DNA of 42,860 nucleotides, taken from contig JABSRQ010000002.1 in assembly GCA_013215055.1 (NCBI GenBank), positions 1 to 42,860 of the forward strand, written 5' to 3'. The notes beneath the pieces are model-generated. The model saw only the letters and a program-made list of their open reading frames with translations. It had not been told where the DNA came from and ran no database searches. The DNA is from Pseudomonadales bacterium. Lineage in GTDB: Bacteria > Pseudomonadota > Gammaproteobacteria > Pseudomonadales > DT-91. The position numbers and the translations under genes were made by a program. Positions 15,164 through 24,763 of the stretch are shown piece by piece (position 1 is the stretch's first letter; each line of letters starts with the position of its first letter).

Positions 15164-18139
15164 TTATTGTAACTTAAAGTAGCTGACTTTCTGCTCCAGA
15201 TCCCTGGCCTGCTGCCCCATGGCTTCAGATGTAGAGGCGACCTCTTCTACCAACGCGGCATTCTGCTGAGTCATCTCGTCCATCTTAACTACCGCCCGAT
15301 TAACCTCAGAAATACCTTGTGATTGATCTTGGGTGGCTTTGGCAATTTCGGCAACCAACTCAGAAACCTCGGTAGCCGCCTTAACTATTTCAGTTAACGA
15401 TTCACCGGAGTGATTAACCAATACCTTTCCCTCTTCGACCTTTTGGCCACTATCGATAATAAGGTCTTTGATTTCCTTGGCCGCTGTCGCCGAACGTCCG
15501 GCCAGGTTACGCACCTCTCCGGCCACCACCGCAAAACCCCGGCCCTGCTCGCCGGCTCTTGCAGCTTCCACCGACGCGTTTAATGCCAGCAAATTCGTCT
15601 GGAACGCGATCTCATCGATCACCGAGATAATATCGGCAATCTTGTTACTGGATTCTGATATTTCCTGCATTGCCTCTATCGCATTAGTCACCACCGCGCC
15701 ACCTTTTTCGGCGATGGCACGGGTGTTATCGGCCAGGCTACTGGCATGCCGACTTCTTTCGGTATTTTGAGCTATCGTCTGGGTTATCAATTCCATGCTA
15801 GCGGCGGTTTGCTCCAGGCTTGCGGCTTGCTGCTCTGTACGTCGGGATAAATCCAGGTTGCCCGATGAAATATCATCCGCGGCTAATTTAACGTTAGCAG
15901 AACCGCCCTGAATACCCTTGATAACATCAACCAGATTATGAATCGTTTCATTGGTATCGGTTTTTAAACTATCAAAAACTCCCTGATACTGCCTATGAAT
16001 TTCCTGGGTTAAATCACCCACAGCCATCGCGGAGACCGTAGACAATAACTCTCCCATTGCCTCTTCCACACTTTGATTAAGCTGATTTAAATTATTCGAC
16101 AGGTGTAAATAGAAGCCTCTAAACTTATCCGTATTAATGCGCTGCTGAAAATCCCCTGCGACACCACTTTCCACTTGAGCCACGACTTCACTGACCACGG
16201 TATCAAGTTGCCTGGCCATGGTATTGGTATAATCAGCCAGCTGCTCTATCTGGCCCTGATACTGTCCACTGACTTGTACCGATAAATCCCCTTCTGAAAT
16301 AGCCGATAACACCCCTCTAACATCAGAGATACTGCTATTAAGCAGCCCAGCTTGTTCATTCAATGCCTGGGCAATGCTAAGGTAGAAACCTTGCTTATTA
16401 TCTTCTGATATTTGATGATTAAATTGGCCCTGTTTAATGGCTGAAACCGCATGCCCTATATCTTCCATGGCCAGCTTCAGTTTATCCGTCATCGTGTTGC
16501 TTGCATTAGCCAATTCCGCTAATTTACCACTAAAATTTGTATCGATTCGCTGATCCAGATCCCCTTCAGAGATGGCTGTCAACGCCGATGAAACTTGAGT
16601 CAGGGATTGATTCACGCCTTTTGCCATGGCGTTTAGCCCTTCTGATACGTTTAAATAAAACCCGGTTTTATCTGCCAGCTCAATCTGCTGAGAAAAATCT
16701 CCCTTCTGAGCATGCTCAATCAGAGCCTGGACTTCAGACTGGGTTTTTAACTGCTCTGTCTGATCTCGCCACTCAATAATATGCGCAATGACAACATGGT
16801 TTTCATCGACGATGGGGCTGACCTGCCAGAGTATGTTTAACCCCAGCTGGCCTTGCAGCTCAGAAAAATGACTGTCACAGCCTTGTAGCTTAGCAAAAAA
16901 CACTTCATCCAATTGACATAATTCATTTAAACCAAAGCCGTTAACAAGCTTATGGGCATCGATAAAAAATGCCGACTGATTAGCAGCAACAAATGCAGAC
17001 AGGGCTTCGTTGACATAATTAACCTGACCGTCGGGATTTAAAATCAATGCAGGAATACTGGCATTGTCCAGAGCCTGTTTAACAATCAACGATTGTTTGG
17101 CGAGGCGACTCATCTCATCGCTTTGCTGTGATAACACCGAGGTAAAATCATTAAAACTGTTCGACAGTTTTTCGATCTCATCAAAACCCGTAACATCAAT
17201 GCGTTTTGTTAAATCGGCATTTCCAGCATGCAAGGCGGTCACAAAGTCTTGTACCTGGCCCTGAAAAAAGCTGATTTTTGAAGATATATTGCCAGACAAC
17301 CAAATCAGAATCACAACAATCAGGCAGGCAATAACCACTATGCTAACGACCAAAATTTTGATAGCGAATTCTATTCCTGCAGCTACTTTTTCTGAAACCT
17401 GACCTTCTATGGTCTGAATAAACTTACCCGACTTACCTACTGTCGCATTCATATGTCGCATCAACGATGTCAACTGAATTTGGGCCATGGCCAGTTTATT
17501 AAATGAGTCTTGATAGCCCGATAATAAGCTGTTGATGCGCGCCTGTTGAATCAACGAATCATTGTTGATCAATGCAGTCAGGGCAGAATAATCTTTTGCA
17601 AATGATTCCATATAGGCTGGATTACGGCTGGCCTGAAAGGCAATTTCATTTTCATGTAGACGGAAAAAAGCCAGCTGCAAGGATGTCCGTCCCGTGGCAG
17701 AAATTACCGAGGAAAGCTGCTTAGATTGAGCATTAATCGTTGCCAATAAACCGGATTTTGTATTTAAGCCCAAGGTATTTTGCTGCAGAATAAATCCGTG
17801 AAAAGACTGCTGATAAATGCCCAGGACCAGTTTCAGGCGTTTAAATTCTTTATCTTCAAGGCCCACCGATGTACTGAACAGCAGTAACGCATCGGCCTGA
17901 GTTTGCAGACGTTGAAAACCCAAATCAAATTGCTGCTGATATTGATTATCTTTATGAATGATAAAGTCATTTTGATTCTGTTTAAGGCGGATAAACTCCG
18001 TCTTAAAATCACTCACATCCTGACGAATTTGATAAAATTCCAGCACAGTATTAAATTGATAGGCGGATAAAAAAGCTAATACAAGCAGAGACACTAACAC
18101 CAGCAAATTGATGCAGTGAAAGCGTTGTTTCAATCGCAT
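15164..18139 (-). CDS. Methyl-accepting chemotaxis protein with PAS and seven HAMP modules
   Basis: A 991-residue receptor. TM1 about 9-28, a helical periplasmic sensor about 30-255, TM2 about 256-283, a canonical HAMP about 284-335, a PAS-like domain about 352-460 ([22 protein letters not shown]), then six HAMP-like modules 470-740 in three tandem AB pairs, and a complete signalling hairpin ([30 protein letters not shown] split around residue 845). There is no C-terminal NWETF-type pentapeptide (ends SYFKLQ), so CheR/CheB docking is not tail-tethered. AAGGAG lies 7 nt before the ATG. It follows the cupredoxin and diheme cytochrome genes on the same strand by 67 bp, so energy or redox taxis is plausible; the ligand is unknown. 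Confidence 0.92.
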   Translation of the reverse strand: MRLKQRFHCINLLVLVSLLVLAFLSAYQFNTVLEFYQIRQDVSDFKTEFIRLKQNQNDFIIHKDNQYQQQFDLGFQRLQTQADALLLFSTSVGLEDKEFKRLKLVLGIYQQSFHGFILQQNTLGLNTKSGLLATINAQSKQLSSVISATGRTSLQLAFFRLHENEIAFQASRNPAYMESFAKDYSALTALINNDSLIQQARINSLLSGYQDSFNKLAMAQIQLTSLMRHMNATVGKSGKFIQTIEGQVSEKVAAGIEFAIKILVVSIVVIACLIVVILIWLSGNISSKISFFQGQVQDFVTALHAGNADLTKRIDVTGFDEIEKLSNSFNDFTSVLSQQSDEMSRLAKQSLIVKQALDNASIPALILNPDGQVNYVNEALSAFVAANQSAFFIDAHKLVNGFGLNELCQLDEVFFAKLQGCDSHFSELQGQLGLNILWQVSPIVDENHVVIAHIIEWRDQTEQLKTQSEVQALIEHAQKGDFSQQIELADKTGFYLNVSEGLNAMAKGVNQSLTQVSSALTAISEGDLDQRIDTNFSGKLAELANASNTMTDKLKLAMEDIGHAVSAIKQGQFNHQISEDNKQGFYLSIAQALNEQAGLLNSSISDVRGVLSAISEGDLSVQVSGQYQGQIEQLADYTNTMARQLDTVVSEVVAQVESGVAGDFQQRINTDKFRGFYLHLSNNLNQLNQSVEEAMGELLSTVSAMAVGDLTQEIHRQYQGVFDSLKTDTNETIHNLVDVIKGIQGGSANVKLAADDISSGNLDLSRRTEQQAASLEQTAASMELITQTIAQNTERSRHASSLADNTRAIAEKGGAVVTNAIEAMQEISESSNKIADIISVIDEIAFQTNLLALNASVEAARAGEQGRGFAVVAGEVRNLAGRSATAAKEIKDLIIDSGQKVEEGKVLVNHSGESLTEIVKAATEVSELVAEIAKATQDQSQGISEVNRAVVKMDEMTQQNAALVEEVASTSEAMGQQARDLEQKVSYFKLQ
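15920..16705 (-). repeat. Three tandem copies of an about 91-residue double-HAMP unit
   Basis: Within the chemoreceptor, module A (GDF-like start, then GFYLxxxxxLN) recurs at residues about 479, 570 and 662, and module B (ISEGDL-like start, then YQGxxxxLxxxTN) at about 525, 616 and 708. The period is 91-92 residues (about 275 bp). Copies are diverged, so the duplication is old. Confidence 0.85.
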
Positions 18140-18206
18140 GATTTACTCCTTCTAGTGACTTTAATTATCACTGCCCCCGATGTCAGGAAAGATGACCCAC
18201 ACTGAA

Positions 18207-18884
18207 TTACTTTGCCGGCACCCTGAGAGTCATAAGATAATTAATAATGACGCCTATCTCTTTCTTGCTGAACTGATCTTTCCATGGCGGCATTTGCCCG
18301 GATCGCCCCACACCTTGGCCACCTTCAGCAATAATGGTATGTAAATAACTTTCGGGCAGCAGGCTTTTTTGCAGGTTAGCCGGAGGGGGATTGGTAATGA
18401 CCCTGGCCATACGCCCCTTACCATCGCCGGTTTTACCATGGCATAGGCTGCAGCGAGATTGGAATAAGGCCTGGCCATCGGCAACGGTTAATTTCCGCTT
18501 CGCGAGTTCATCGGCTACATAGGTTCTTATCGTTTCCGTATCGGTTCTTAAGGCCATGATAAATTCTGCCAATGCGCCGATCTCAGGTCCTGATAATTCG
18601 TTTTCCCAGGGCGGCATAAATCCACTGATTTTATCATTACCAAATCCCTTGGTAATAACCATCTGCAGGTCTTTTTTTGTCGTGTTTTTTTGCTGGCTTA
18701 ACAAATTGGTGATGGGGTAGGAAGAAAGCCTGATGGGTAATAATCCACCGCCCATGCCATCGTCGCCATGGCATAGAGCACAACGTTCCAGGAATATCTT
18801 GGTTGAGGCCCTTAGAGAAGTTTCTGAACTCCAGGCAGGAAAACTGAATAAAAAAACACATAATACTGCCGAAAAATATCGCAT
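18207..18884 (-). CDS. Periplasmic diheme cytochrome c
   Basis: A 225-residue protein with a signal peptide (cleavage about PAWS-SET) and two class I cytochrome c domains, each with a CxxCH site (CALCH 35-39; CSLCH 145-149) and a matching downstream Met ligand in GFMPPWENELS and GQMPPWKDQFS. ATG 18884 is chosen because AGGAGA lies 5-6 nt upstream; ATG 18899 overlaps the upstream stop as TAATG and lacks one. It likely shuttles electrons between the cupredoxin, the respiratory chain and acceptors such as the diheme peroxidase. It sits second in the cupredoxin-cytochrome-chemoreceptor group. Confidence 0.9.
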   Translation of the reverse strand: MRYFSAVLCVFLFSFPAWSSETSLRASTKIFLERCALCHGDDGMGGGLLPIRLSSYPITNLLSQQKNTTKKDLQMVITKGFGNDKISGFMPPWENELSGPEIGALAEFIMALRTDTETIRTYVADELAKRKLTVADGQALFQSRCSLCHGKTGDGKGRMARVITNPPPANLQKSLLPESYLHTIIAEGGQGVGRSGQMPPWKDQFSKKEIGVIINYLMTLRVPAK

Positions 18885-18898
18885 CTTAATCTCCTGCA

Positions 18899-19213
18899 TT
18901 ATTTAACCGTGATTATCATCTTCATCTCTGGATGTATCGCACACTCAACATCGACAACGCCGGCATCTTCAAACGTGACAATCTTGAATTCCCCCTTGGG
19001 AAAGGATCCCAGATCAAAGAATTTTACATCCGACAGGCTGAATACATTATGAAAAAAAGCATCATTATTGATGAATTTAACCGTATCACCTTTTTTAATT
19101 GTTAAAGTCGTTGGCGTAAATGCCTTATTCGTCTGGCCAACGGTAAACTCTGCAGCCTGAGTAAAACACGCAGACAACATCAAAAGACTTAAGATTAGGA
19201 TTCTAATTTGCAT
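18899..19213 (-). CDS. Cupredoxin (plastocyanin/azurin-like blue copper protein)
   Basis: A 104-residue protein from ATG 19213, which has GAGGG 7 nt upstream and gives a signal peptide (cleavage about TQA-AEF). An upstream in-frame start at 19255 would bury the signal. Type 1 copper ligands are visible: His 55 (FFHNVFS), Cys 91, His 94 and Met 97 (CAIHPEM). It is of the small methylamine-utilisation/plastocyanin-like class with an N-terminal FTPTTLTIKKGDTVKFIN strand pair. It is a periplasmic one-electron carrier whose stop overlaps or abuts the diheme cytochrome start, so the two are probably physiological partners. Confidence 0.9.
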   Translation of the reverse strand: MQIRILILSLLMLSACFTQAAEFTVGQTNKAFTPTTLTIKKGDTVKFINNDAFFHNVFSLSDVKFFDLGSFPKGEFKIVTFEDAGVVDVECAIHPEMKMIITVK

Positions 19214-19575
19214 GATATGCCCTCTATCAATCCCGTTTATTGCGACAACAGCCACAATACCGGCATGCAGTGAATAATATCTAGAAGTATAGCGGTGAAT
19301 ATTGAAGCTGCTAGTTTGTGGTCATATTGGTGCCATATTTATTTTCAGCTTAGATTTAGTCAAAAAGAGTATTCATCAAATTACCCACCCGCCCTGATAA
19401 TTCATCGAGTTCCATTCCACCGAAGCAGGAAAATGCATGCCCTCCTAGCTTAACGTGATTGTAGCGTTAGCTATAGCCGATGAACTTGACTAGCAGGCAG
19501 ACGTGACTTTGGGCTTGATTATTGCTGTATCAATGAGTAGAAAAATGATTCTCTTTTTATCCTTGGAGTATAGTT
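19214..19575. other. Divergent promoter region with a long imperfect hairpin
   Basis: Between the cupredoxin (minus) and STAS gene (plus). It contains an imperfect inverted repeat, CTAGCTTAACG (19445-19455) and CGTTAGCTATAG (19465-19476), with one bulge. No ORF is supported. Both flanking genes have good Shine-Dalgarno sequences, so promoters of both should lie here. Confidence 0.45.
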
Positions 19576-19956
19576 ATGAATTTTTTGGCATATACAGTTA
19601 ATGAGGCCATGGTTATAAGCATAGAAGGAGAGTTTGATGCTCAGGCTGTCAAAGAAAATCGTGATGCTTTTGTTGAATTATTAAACATCAATAAAGATAT
19701 TGTCGTGGATATGAGTGGCGTAACATTCGTTGACTCATCGGGTATTGGCGTGTTGGTATTTTTATATAAACGGCTCTTTGCCCAAGGCCTTTTGTTAACC
19801 GTGATTGGTATTAGGGGCCAGGTTAAAGATGTGTTCCATACAGTCTATCTCGACAAGGCCATTTATTGTGAGAGCAACCTGGATGATTATCTATTGCAAA
19901 ATTATTCAAAGACAGTGCCGTATGAGCTCTACCCCGACAGTAGCGCTAACTATTAG
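19576..19956 (+). CDS. STAS-domain protein (anti-sigma-factor-antagonist type)
   Basis: A 126-residue single STAS domain: IEGEFDAQAV at the first strand, then VVDMSGVTFVDSSGIGVLVFLYKRL, the SpoIIAA/RsbV-like block in which the Ser of DSSG is the usual phosphorylation site. A 20-residue tail (KTVPYELYPDSSANY) extends past the domain. GGAG lies 9 nt upstream of the ATG. No cognate kinase or phosphatase is adjacent, so it may act in a two-partner switch encoded elsewhere or in polysaccharide or biofilm control, as single STAS proteins do in marine gammaproteobacteria. It is monocistronic here. Confidence 0.88.
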   Translation: MNFLAYTVNEAMVISIEGEFDAQAVKENRDAFVELLNINKDIVVDMSGVTFVDSSGIGVLVFLYKRLFAQGLLLTVIGIRGQVKDVFHTVYLDKAIYCESNLDDYLLQNYSKTVPYELYPDSSANY

Positions 19957-20080
19957 CCTGTCATCTGTGTATATATTCGAAGCTTAGCGATTTAACGTTG
20001 CATTGGCCTACTTGAACGTAGCCTGTTTTAAATTGCAATCCGAAATGCAAGTTGAAGTGCAAAATGAGAATGACAACACC

Positions 20081-20113
20081 TCATCAAACAAGGAAATAAT
20101 CCCTGTTTGATGA
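20081..20113. terminator. Hairpin between converging genes
   Basis: Arms TCATCAAACAAGG and CCCTGTTTGATGA with a 7-nt loop and a single mismatch. It is 9 nt beyond the end of the 187-aa gene and 124 nt after the STAS gene. No T-run, so the terminator call rests on position. Confidence 0.45.
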
Positions 20114-20121
20114 AGATTCAA

Positions 20122-20685
20122 TCACTTGGCTAATGTGCTCTTTGCCGCACAAGGCATCACCAACATCGAGCCGACTTTTTTTGTCGATTTATATTTAATA
20201 AAATTATTTAACTGCCCCGAGATATTCGTCACCACGACCCAGTTCCATGACTTCACCAGCCCCAATACCAGTTTTAATTTTGGCTCATTTGAGCGCGCCA
20301 ACTTTTCGGTATTATGATTACTATGGCTGTGCAGCAAACCTTTTTCAGAAACACCACTTAATTCCAACTGTATAACACCCCAACCCTCAGCCCTAAAACG
20401 AAAGGAGCTAGATTTGGCTTTCTTGGAAGTTGCCTCTACTCGGGTAACTCTAAAATTCTTCGAAGCCTTGGTTGGCCACAATACCAAATTCGCAGATTTC
20501 TTTGTGGCTGCGCTGAAGTTGGCCAAATCGTAATATTTCATCACCTCGGCGGTATTTTCAAACATCACAAGCTCTGTATTAGGCTCTGAATATTTTTGGT
20601 AAACCTTGCAATCAAGTTCTTTAAAAACAAAGTCTAAAATCTCTTCATAGTCTTTATCGACTGCATAAAAATTACAATTGGGCAT
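20122..20685 (-). CDS. Unrecognised 187-residue cytosolic protein
   Basis: ATG 20685 (MPNCNFYAVDKDYEEILDFVF) has CGGAG 7 nt upstream; the longer frame to 20721 has no such signal. No signal peptide or membrane helix. The N-terminal 50 residues look alpha/beta (YAVDKDYEEILDFVFKELDCKV split), and the rest is beta-rich with many Lys, Ser and Asn (FRFRAEGWGVIQLELSG; KSWNWVVVTNISGQLNNFIKY). I do not recognise a family. It lies 72 bp downstream of the PRMT-like gene on the same strand and could be co-transcribed with it. Slightly more Lys/Asn-rich than neighbours, compatible with acquisition. Confidence 0.6.
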   Translation of the reverse strand: MPNCNFYAVDKDYEEILDFVFKELDCKVYQKYSEPNTELVMFENTAEVMKYYDLANFSAATKKSANLVLWPTKASKNFRVTRVEATSKKAKSSSFRFRAEGWGVIQLELSGVSEKGLLHSHSNHNTEKLARSNEPKLKLVLGLVKSWNWVVVTNISGQLNNFIKYKSTKKVGSMLVMPCAAKSTLAK

Positions 20686-20757
20686 ACTGTTCTCCGCACT
20701 TTCACTGTTTGAAAGCGGCACTCTAAAAAGTTAAAAAAGCGTTTATAGCTTAGCTAT

Positions 20758-21756
20758 TTATATCTTACCCTGAGGCACATCAATTTGGGCCCGCTGCTGC
20801 TGTTCTTGTTCATTCACTCGGATGGTGGTTTCACCATCGCTGATGCTCCATGCCCAACACTGCTCCTTGCCTACCTGCTCGGTCAACGGCGATAAAGTAA
20901 TCGTGAGTTCGCGCTCAGGATCAACATAAAAAGGTTCAGGCAAAGGAAATAAAATTTGATCCCAATGGGTCGGTGAATCCATAGGGCCGGTGCCAAAACT
21001 CACCCCATCACTTAACTCGGTGCTAAACCAACCACATAGGGCGGTAACTTTGGCCTGTGTATCAGGTGTTACCTTACCGGTAAACACTCTGGGGCTATCA
21101 GCCTTGGTGATGGTATGCATATCCAAAGAACCTAAATGCGCGGTATTTGCCAGGATTTGCTCGGGGTAAAGAATCAATAAATCGGTTTGCTGTAAAGGCG
21201 CATCGGCTATAGGTGCAAAATCAATATCATAGGGACGTTCTTTTAAGAAGTTAATGTCTTCTTCTATTTCTTCATCACACACCAAACCCATATGCAGGCT
21301 CACCTGCGCCGGAATCATGATGCCACCTTCGGCTAAATATTTATCCCGTAACTCCAGTAATGGCTCCAGCATCGCCTCATAAAACAGGCAATGGCCCATC
21401 CATTCGGAGACGATCACATCGACTTTTTTATCCAGCGCTAAAGTTTCATGATCATCATGATAAAAATCAATATTATCGAAGCCATTTTGCGTGGCTATTT
21501 TTTTAGCCGTTTGGATAAAAGGTGATCTATCCACCGCCACCACCTGTTTAGCCCCGGCGCGTGCAGCAAACATCGATAAAATACCGGTGCCACAGCCAAA
21601 ATCCATCACCGTATGCGCAGGTTTAACCACCTCGGCAATGGCTTTCTCATAGGCATCGGTACGAATAACGTCTTGTAACATCACTTTATGCATGGCGACA
21701 TCGCGATAAGACATACGATAATTCGCGCTATTATTGTCGTTACTGTTAGAACTCAT
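20758..21756 (-). CDS. PRMT-like protein arginine methyltransferase
   Basis: A 332-residue SAM-dependent methyltransferase with the hallmarks of class I protein arginine methyltransferases, otherwise typical of eukaryotes: MSYRDVAMHKVMLQDVIRTDAY (split at residue 20) at the N-terminus, motif I VMDFGCGTGILSMFAARAGA (50-69), acidic ribose-binding Asp 76 (VAVDRS), the double-E loop SEWMGHCLFYEAML (Glu 118 and Glu 127), and a THW loop (SPTHWDQILF, 261-270). The C-terminal beta-barrel is present. ATG 21756 is favoured over TTG 21768. These residues bind the target arginine guanidinium in known PRMTs; the bacterial substrate is unknown. It stands just upstream of the unrecognised 187-aa protein and divergent from the DDN-like gene. 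Confidence 0.88.
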   Translation of the reverse strand: MSSNSNDNNSANYRMSYRDVAMHKVMLQDVIRTDAYEKAIAEVVKPAHTVMDFGCGTGILSMFAARAGAKQVVAVDRSPFIQTAKKIATQNGFDNIDFYHDDHETLALDKKVDVIVSEWMGHCLFYEAMLEPLLELRDKYLAEGGIMIPAQVSLHMGLVCDEEIEEDINFLKERPYDIDFAPIADAPLQQTDLLILYPEQILANTAHLGSLDMHTITKADSPRVFTGKVTPDTQAKVTALCGWFSTELSDGVSFGTGPMDSPTHWDQILFPLPEPFYVDPERELTITLSPLTEQVGKEQCWAWSISDGETTIRVNEQEQQQRAQIDVPQGKI

Positions 21757-21967
21757 ATCTATTCTCAACCTGCAGGGTTTGCCATGCCAGATAAAATGCG
21801 GGGATATAAAAAGGCAGAGTATACACTATTGAGCATTAGCCACCGCTAGTAATCCTGGTCGTTATAATCGCGATATGAGCTCAAATGGTTTTTCCAGTTT
21901 AGCCATCGGCTTTTAAAAATTCGTGTTAATATGCCGCCTTTAAAATTAATGGAATAAGGTCTGGCCC

Positions 21968-22717
21968 ATGTTGGAAATGTTTTTGCTTATCTCTACCATC
22001 AGTTTATTGTGCAAAAGTTGGTGGGTATTCTTTATTCTGGGCTCACTTTTCTGGTTTGGATATAGGCCTTATATCCGCACGCTGGATAATTTTAAATCCG
22101 ATAAAATCAGTGAAGAGAAGCAAGCAAAATTACTGAGAAATTATGCCAAGTTTGATGTATTTTCTAACTGGTTTTCAGGCGGGGGGCATTGGGACTATAC
22201 TAATTTAGCCAATAAACCGCGTATTTGCTTTGAACATTATGGACGTAAAAGCGGCAAAAAATTCGTTACCCCAGCCCTGCTTTATAATATTGCTGACCGC
22301 GGCCCTTCCGGTGTAAGTGGTGGCATTATTGCGGCATCAAATATGGGTTTTGGTAAAGCACCACAATGGGTCTATAACCTACGTGCGATGCAGGAAGCCG
22401 GGCAGCGTATTACTTATAGCTTCGGGCGTAGCATACATGTGGCCGAAATTCATGAGATAACCGATGCCGATGTATTAAGTGCAGTAAAAGAAGAAATGGT
22501 GAAGGTATACCCCGCTTTTGCCGATTATGTTACCGGTGCCGAGCAAGCCGGTAGGGAATTGCCTATTTTTGAATTTAGAAAAGGCGCTGCCACTACCGGT
22601 GAATTCTCCTGGCCCTGTGCCCGCAAAAATCGCTTGGCTGGCACCGGGAAATCCGATGTTATGCGCCCGCAAACCAGCCCATTCTGGGATAAAATATTTT
22701 CTTATTTTGGGCGTTAA
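21968..22717 (+). CDS. DDN-like (deazaflavin-dependent nitroreductase family) protein with membrane anchor
   Basis: A 249-residue protein. Residues 1-32 form a hydrophobic N-terminal segment (MFLLISTISLL; WWVFFILGSLFWFG), likely a membrane anchor. The rest resembles the split-barrel DDN family PF04075: FEHYGRKSGKKFVTPALLY, then AASNMGFGKAPQWVYNLRAM, and a C-terminal VKEEMVKVYPAFADYVTGAE segment. Actinobacterial relatives use F420; no F420 biosynthesis genes are visible here and this lineage normally lacks F420, so FMN, heme or another ligand may be used. TAAGGT lies about 9 nt upstream of the ATG. Confidence 0.7.
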   Translation: MLEMFLLISTISLLCKSWWVFFILGSLFWFGYRPYIRTLDNFKSDKISEEKQAKLLRNYAKFDVFSNWFSGGGHWDYTNLANKPRICFEHYGRKSGKKFVTPALLYNIADRGPSGVSGGIIAASNMGFGKAPQWVYNLRAMQEAGQRITYSFGRSIHVAEIHEITDADVLSAVKEEMVKVYPAFADYVTGAEQAGRELPIFEFRKGAATTGEFSWPCARKNRLAGTGKSDVMRPQTSPFWDKIFSYFGR

Positions 22718-22759
22718 TAAGCCATCACCGCTGCAGATGATCTGCAGTTTTACTGGCTT

Positions 22760-24589
22760 TCAGTGTTCTCCCAGAAAGCCGCCGGTTTGATGCATCCATA
22801 ATTGGGCGTAAATACCACCGGCGGCGATTAATTCATCATGTGTACCCTGTTCAACAATCTGGCCCTGCTCCAAAACAATCAGCCTATCTAATGCGGCAAT
22901 GGTGGATAATCGATGGGCGATAGCGATCACCGTTTTTTTCTGCATTAACGTGCTTAAATTCTGCTGAATCGCGGCCTCCACCTCAGAGTCCAGCGCCGAG
23001 GTTGCCTCATCCAGGAGTAAGATAGGTGCATCTTTGAGTAATACACGGGCGATGGCGATACGCTGACGCTGGCCGCCCGATAACGTCACCCCACGCTCAC
23101 CCACCACGGCGTCATAAGCGGTATTGCCGTTTAAGTCTTCTAAGCCAAGGATAAACTCATGCGCCTGCGCCTGCTTACAGGCTTCTATCATTTCTGCTTC
23201 AGACGCATCCGGGTGGCCATATAATATATTTTCTCTCACCGTTCTATGTAATAACGCCGTATCCTGCGTCACCATGGCTATATTGGCGCGTAAACTGTCT
23301 TGGCTCACCTTGCTAATATCCTGCCCATCGATGCTGATAGCACCATCGGCCAGATCATAGAAACGCATCAACAAATTTACCAAGGTTGATTTACCGGCAC
23401 CGGAGCGCCCCACCAAGCCAATTTTTTCACCAGCCTTGATATGTAATTCCAGATCATTGATTACACCTGTCTGCTTGCCATAATGAAAGGCGATATGCTT
23501 AAAATGAATAGCGCCATCATTCACCTTTAACTCAGTTGCGTTTTTATCATCCACGATGCCTAAAGGTTTGGATAAGGTGCCCATGCCATCTATCGCCGTG
23601 CCTATGGCTTCAAACAACGCACTCATCTCCCACATTATCCATTGTGACATGCCGTTTAAACGTAACGCCAAACTGATCGCAATCGCGATAGCGCCTATAC
23701 TCACCGCATCATGCATCCATAACCAGATAGACAATGCCGCCACCGCAAATACCACGATATAGTTGATAAATTGCACTAATACCGAGAGCCCGGTGGCCAG
23801 GCGCATCTGCTGGTATACGGTGGTTAAAAATCCAGCCATACCCTGTTTGGCATATTCGGATTCCCGTTGACTATGAGAAAACAATTTCACGGTAGTGATA
23901 TTGGTATAGCTATCAACAATGCGCCCCGTCATATTCGATCGAGCATCGGCCTGTTCTGCCGAAATTTGTTTTAAACGAGGAATAAAAAAACACTGTATCG
24001 CGATATAAAACCCTAGCCAAACCAGTAGTGGTAACACCAGGCGCCAATCGGCCGTGGCTACCAAAAATAACATCGCCGAAAAATACACCAGCACATACAC
24101 CATCACATCCAATAATTTCATCACCGCTTCACGCACGGCCAAAGACGTTTGCATGACCTTGGTGGCAATGCGCCCGGCAAAATCATTTTGGTAGAATTCC
24201 ATATTTTGTTTTAATAAATAGCGATGGGCCTGCCAGCGAATAGACATCGGGAAATTGCCTAATAACGATTGATGCATCAGCAGCGCATGCAGAAACGTTA
24301 TTATCGGCATCACCACTAACAAAAGCACACTATAGGCCAGCAATGTAGCCCCTTCATCGGCCAGTAACGTGGCTTTATTTTTGCTCACCAGCCAATCAAC
24401 CAACTGGCCCATAAAGCTGAACAGCGAGACTTCTAATATCGCCAAAATGGCGGTAAGCACCGACATCAACAGCAAAGGCAATTCCATACCGCGGGTATAA
24501 TGGCGACAAAAAGCCAGCAACGTAGCAGGTGCTTGCTCAGGTTCCTCGGCAGGAAATGGATTTATTAAACGTTCAAAAAAACCTAACAT
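22760..24589 (-). CDS. ABC exporter, fused membrane and ATPase domains
   Basis: A 609-residue half-transporter. Residues about 30-345 are a six-helix ABC membrane domain; the nucleotide-binding domain (about 365-600) has Walker A GLVGRSGAGKST, Q-loop MVTQDTALL, signature LSGGQRQRIAIARVLL, Walker B ILLLDEATSALD and H-loop AIAHRLST. All catalytic residues are intact. It would work as a homodimer exporting a lipid, peptide or drug from the inner membrane; the MsbA/YojI-like class does not reveal the substrate. ATG 24589 and GTG 24592 are adjacent start options. It converges with the DDN-like gene. Confidence 0.92.
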   Translation of the reverse strand: MLGFFERLINPFPAEEPEQAPATLLAFCRHYTRGMELPLLLMSVLTAILAILEVSLFSFMGQLVDWLVSKNKATLLADEGATLLAYSVLLLVVMPIITFLHALLMHQSLLGNFPMSIRWQAHRYLLKQNMEFYQNDFAGRIATKVMQTSLAVREAVMKLLDVMVYVLVYFSAMLFLVATADWRLVLPLLVWLGFYIAIQCFFIPRLKQISAEQADARSNMTGRIVDSYTNITTVKLFSHSQRESEYAKQGMAGFLTTVYQQMRLATGLSVLVQFINYIVVFAVAALSIWLWMHDAVSIGAIAIAISLALRLNGMSQWIMWEMSALFEAIGTAIDGMGTLSKPLGIVDDKNATELKVNDGAIHFKHIAFHYGKQTGVINDLELHIKAGEKIGLVGRSGAGKSTLVNLLMRFYDLADGAISIDGQDISKVSQDSLRANIAMVTQDTALLHRTVRENILYGHPDASEAEMIEACKQAQAHEFILGLEDLNGNTAYDAVVGERGVTLSGGQRQRIAIARVLLKDAPILLLDEATSALDSEVEAAIQQNLSTLMQKKTVIAIAHRLSTIAALDRLIVLEQGQIVEQGTHDELIAAGGIYAQLWMHQTGGFLGEH

Positions 24590-24763
24590 CACAGATTAAA
24601 CCTATAAAGATAACAAAACATAGCAGCCACTGATCATGAACTTGCTGTGCTACAGCGCCTGCCATACAATCGTACAGCACGCTAAAACAGATAAATTCTA
24701 AGCTAAGAGGTCATTGACATCAACGCACATCCACGTCGAACGTTCCGCCTCAAGAACACGCTG

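Noticed and set aside
19576..21756. Anti-phage defence island built from STAS, 187-aa protein and PRMT-like enzyme
   Set aside because: No nuclease, ATPase or effector typical of defence systems, and orientation differs; nothing but proximity supports it.
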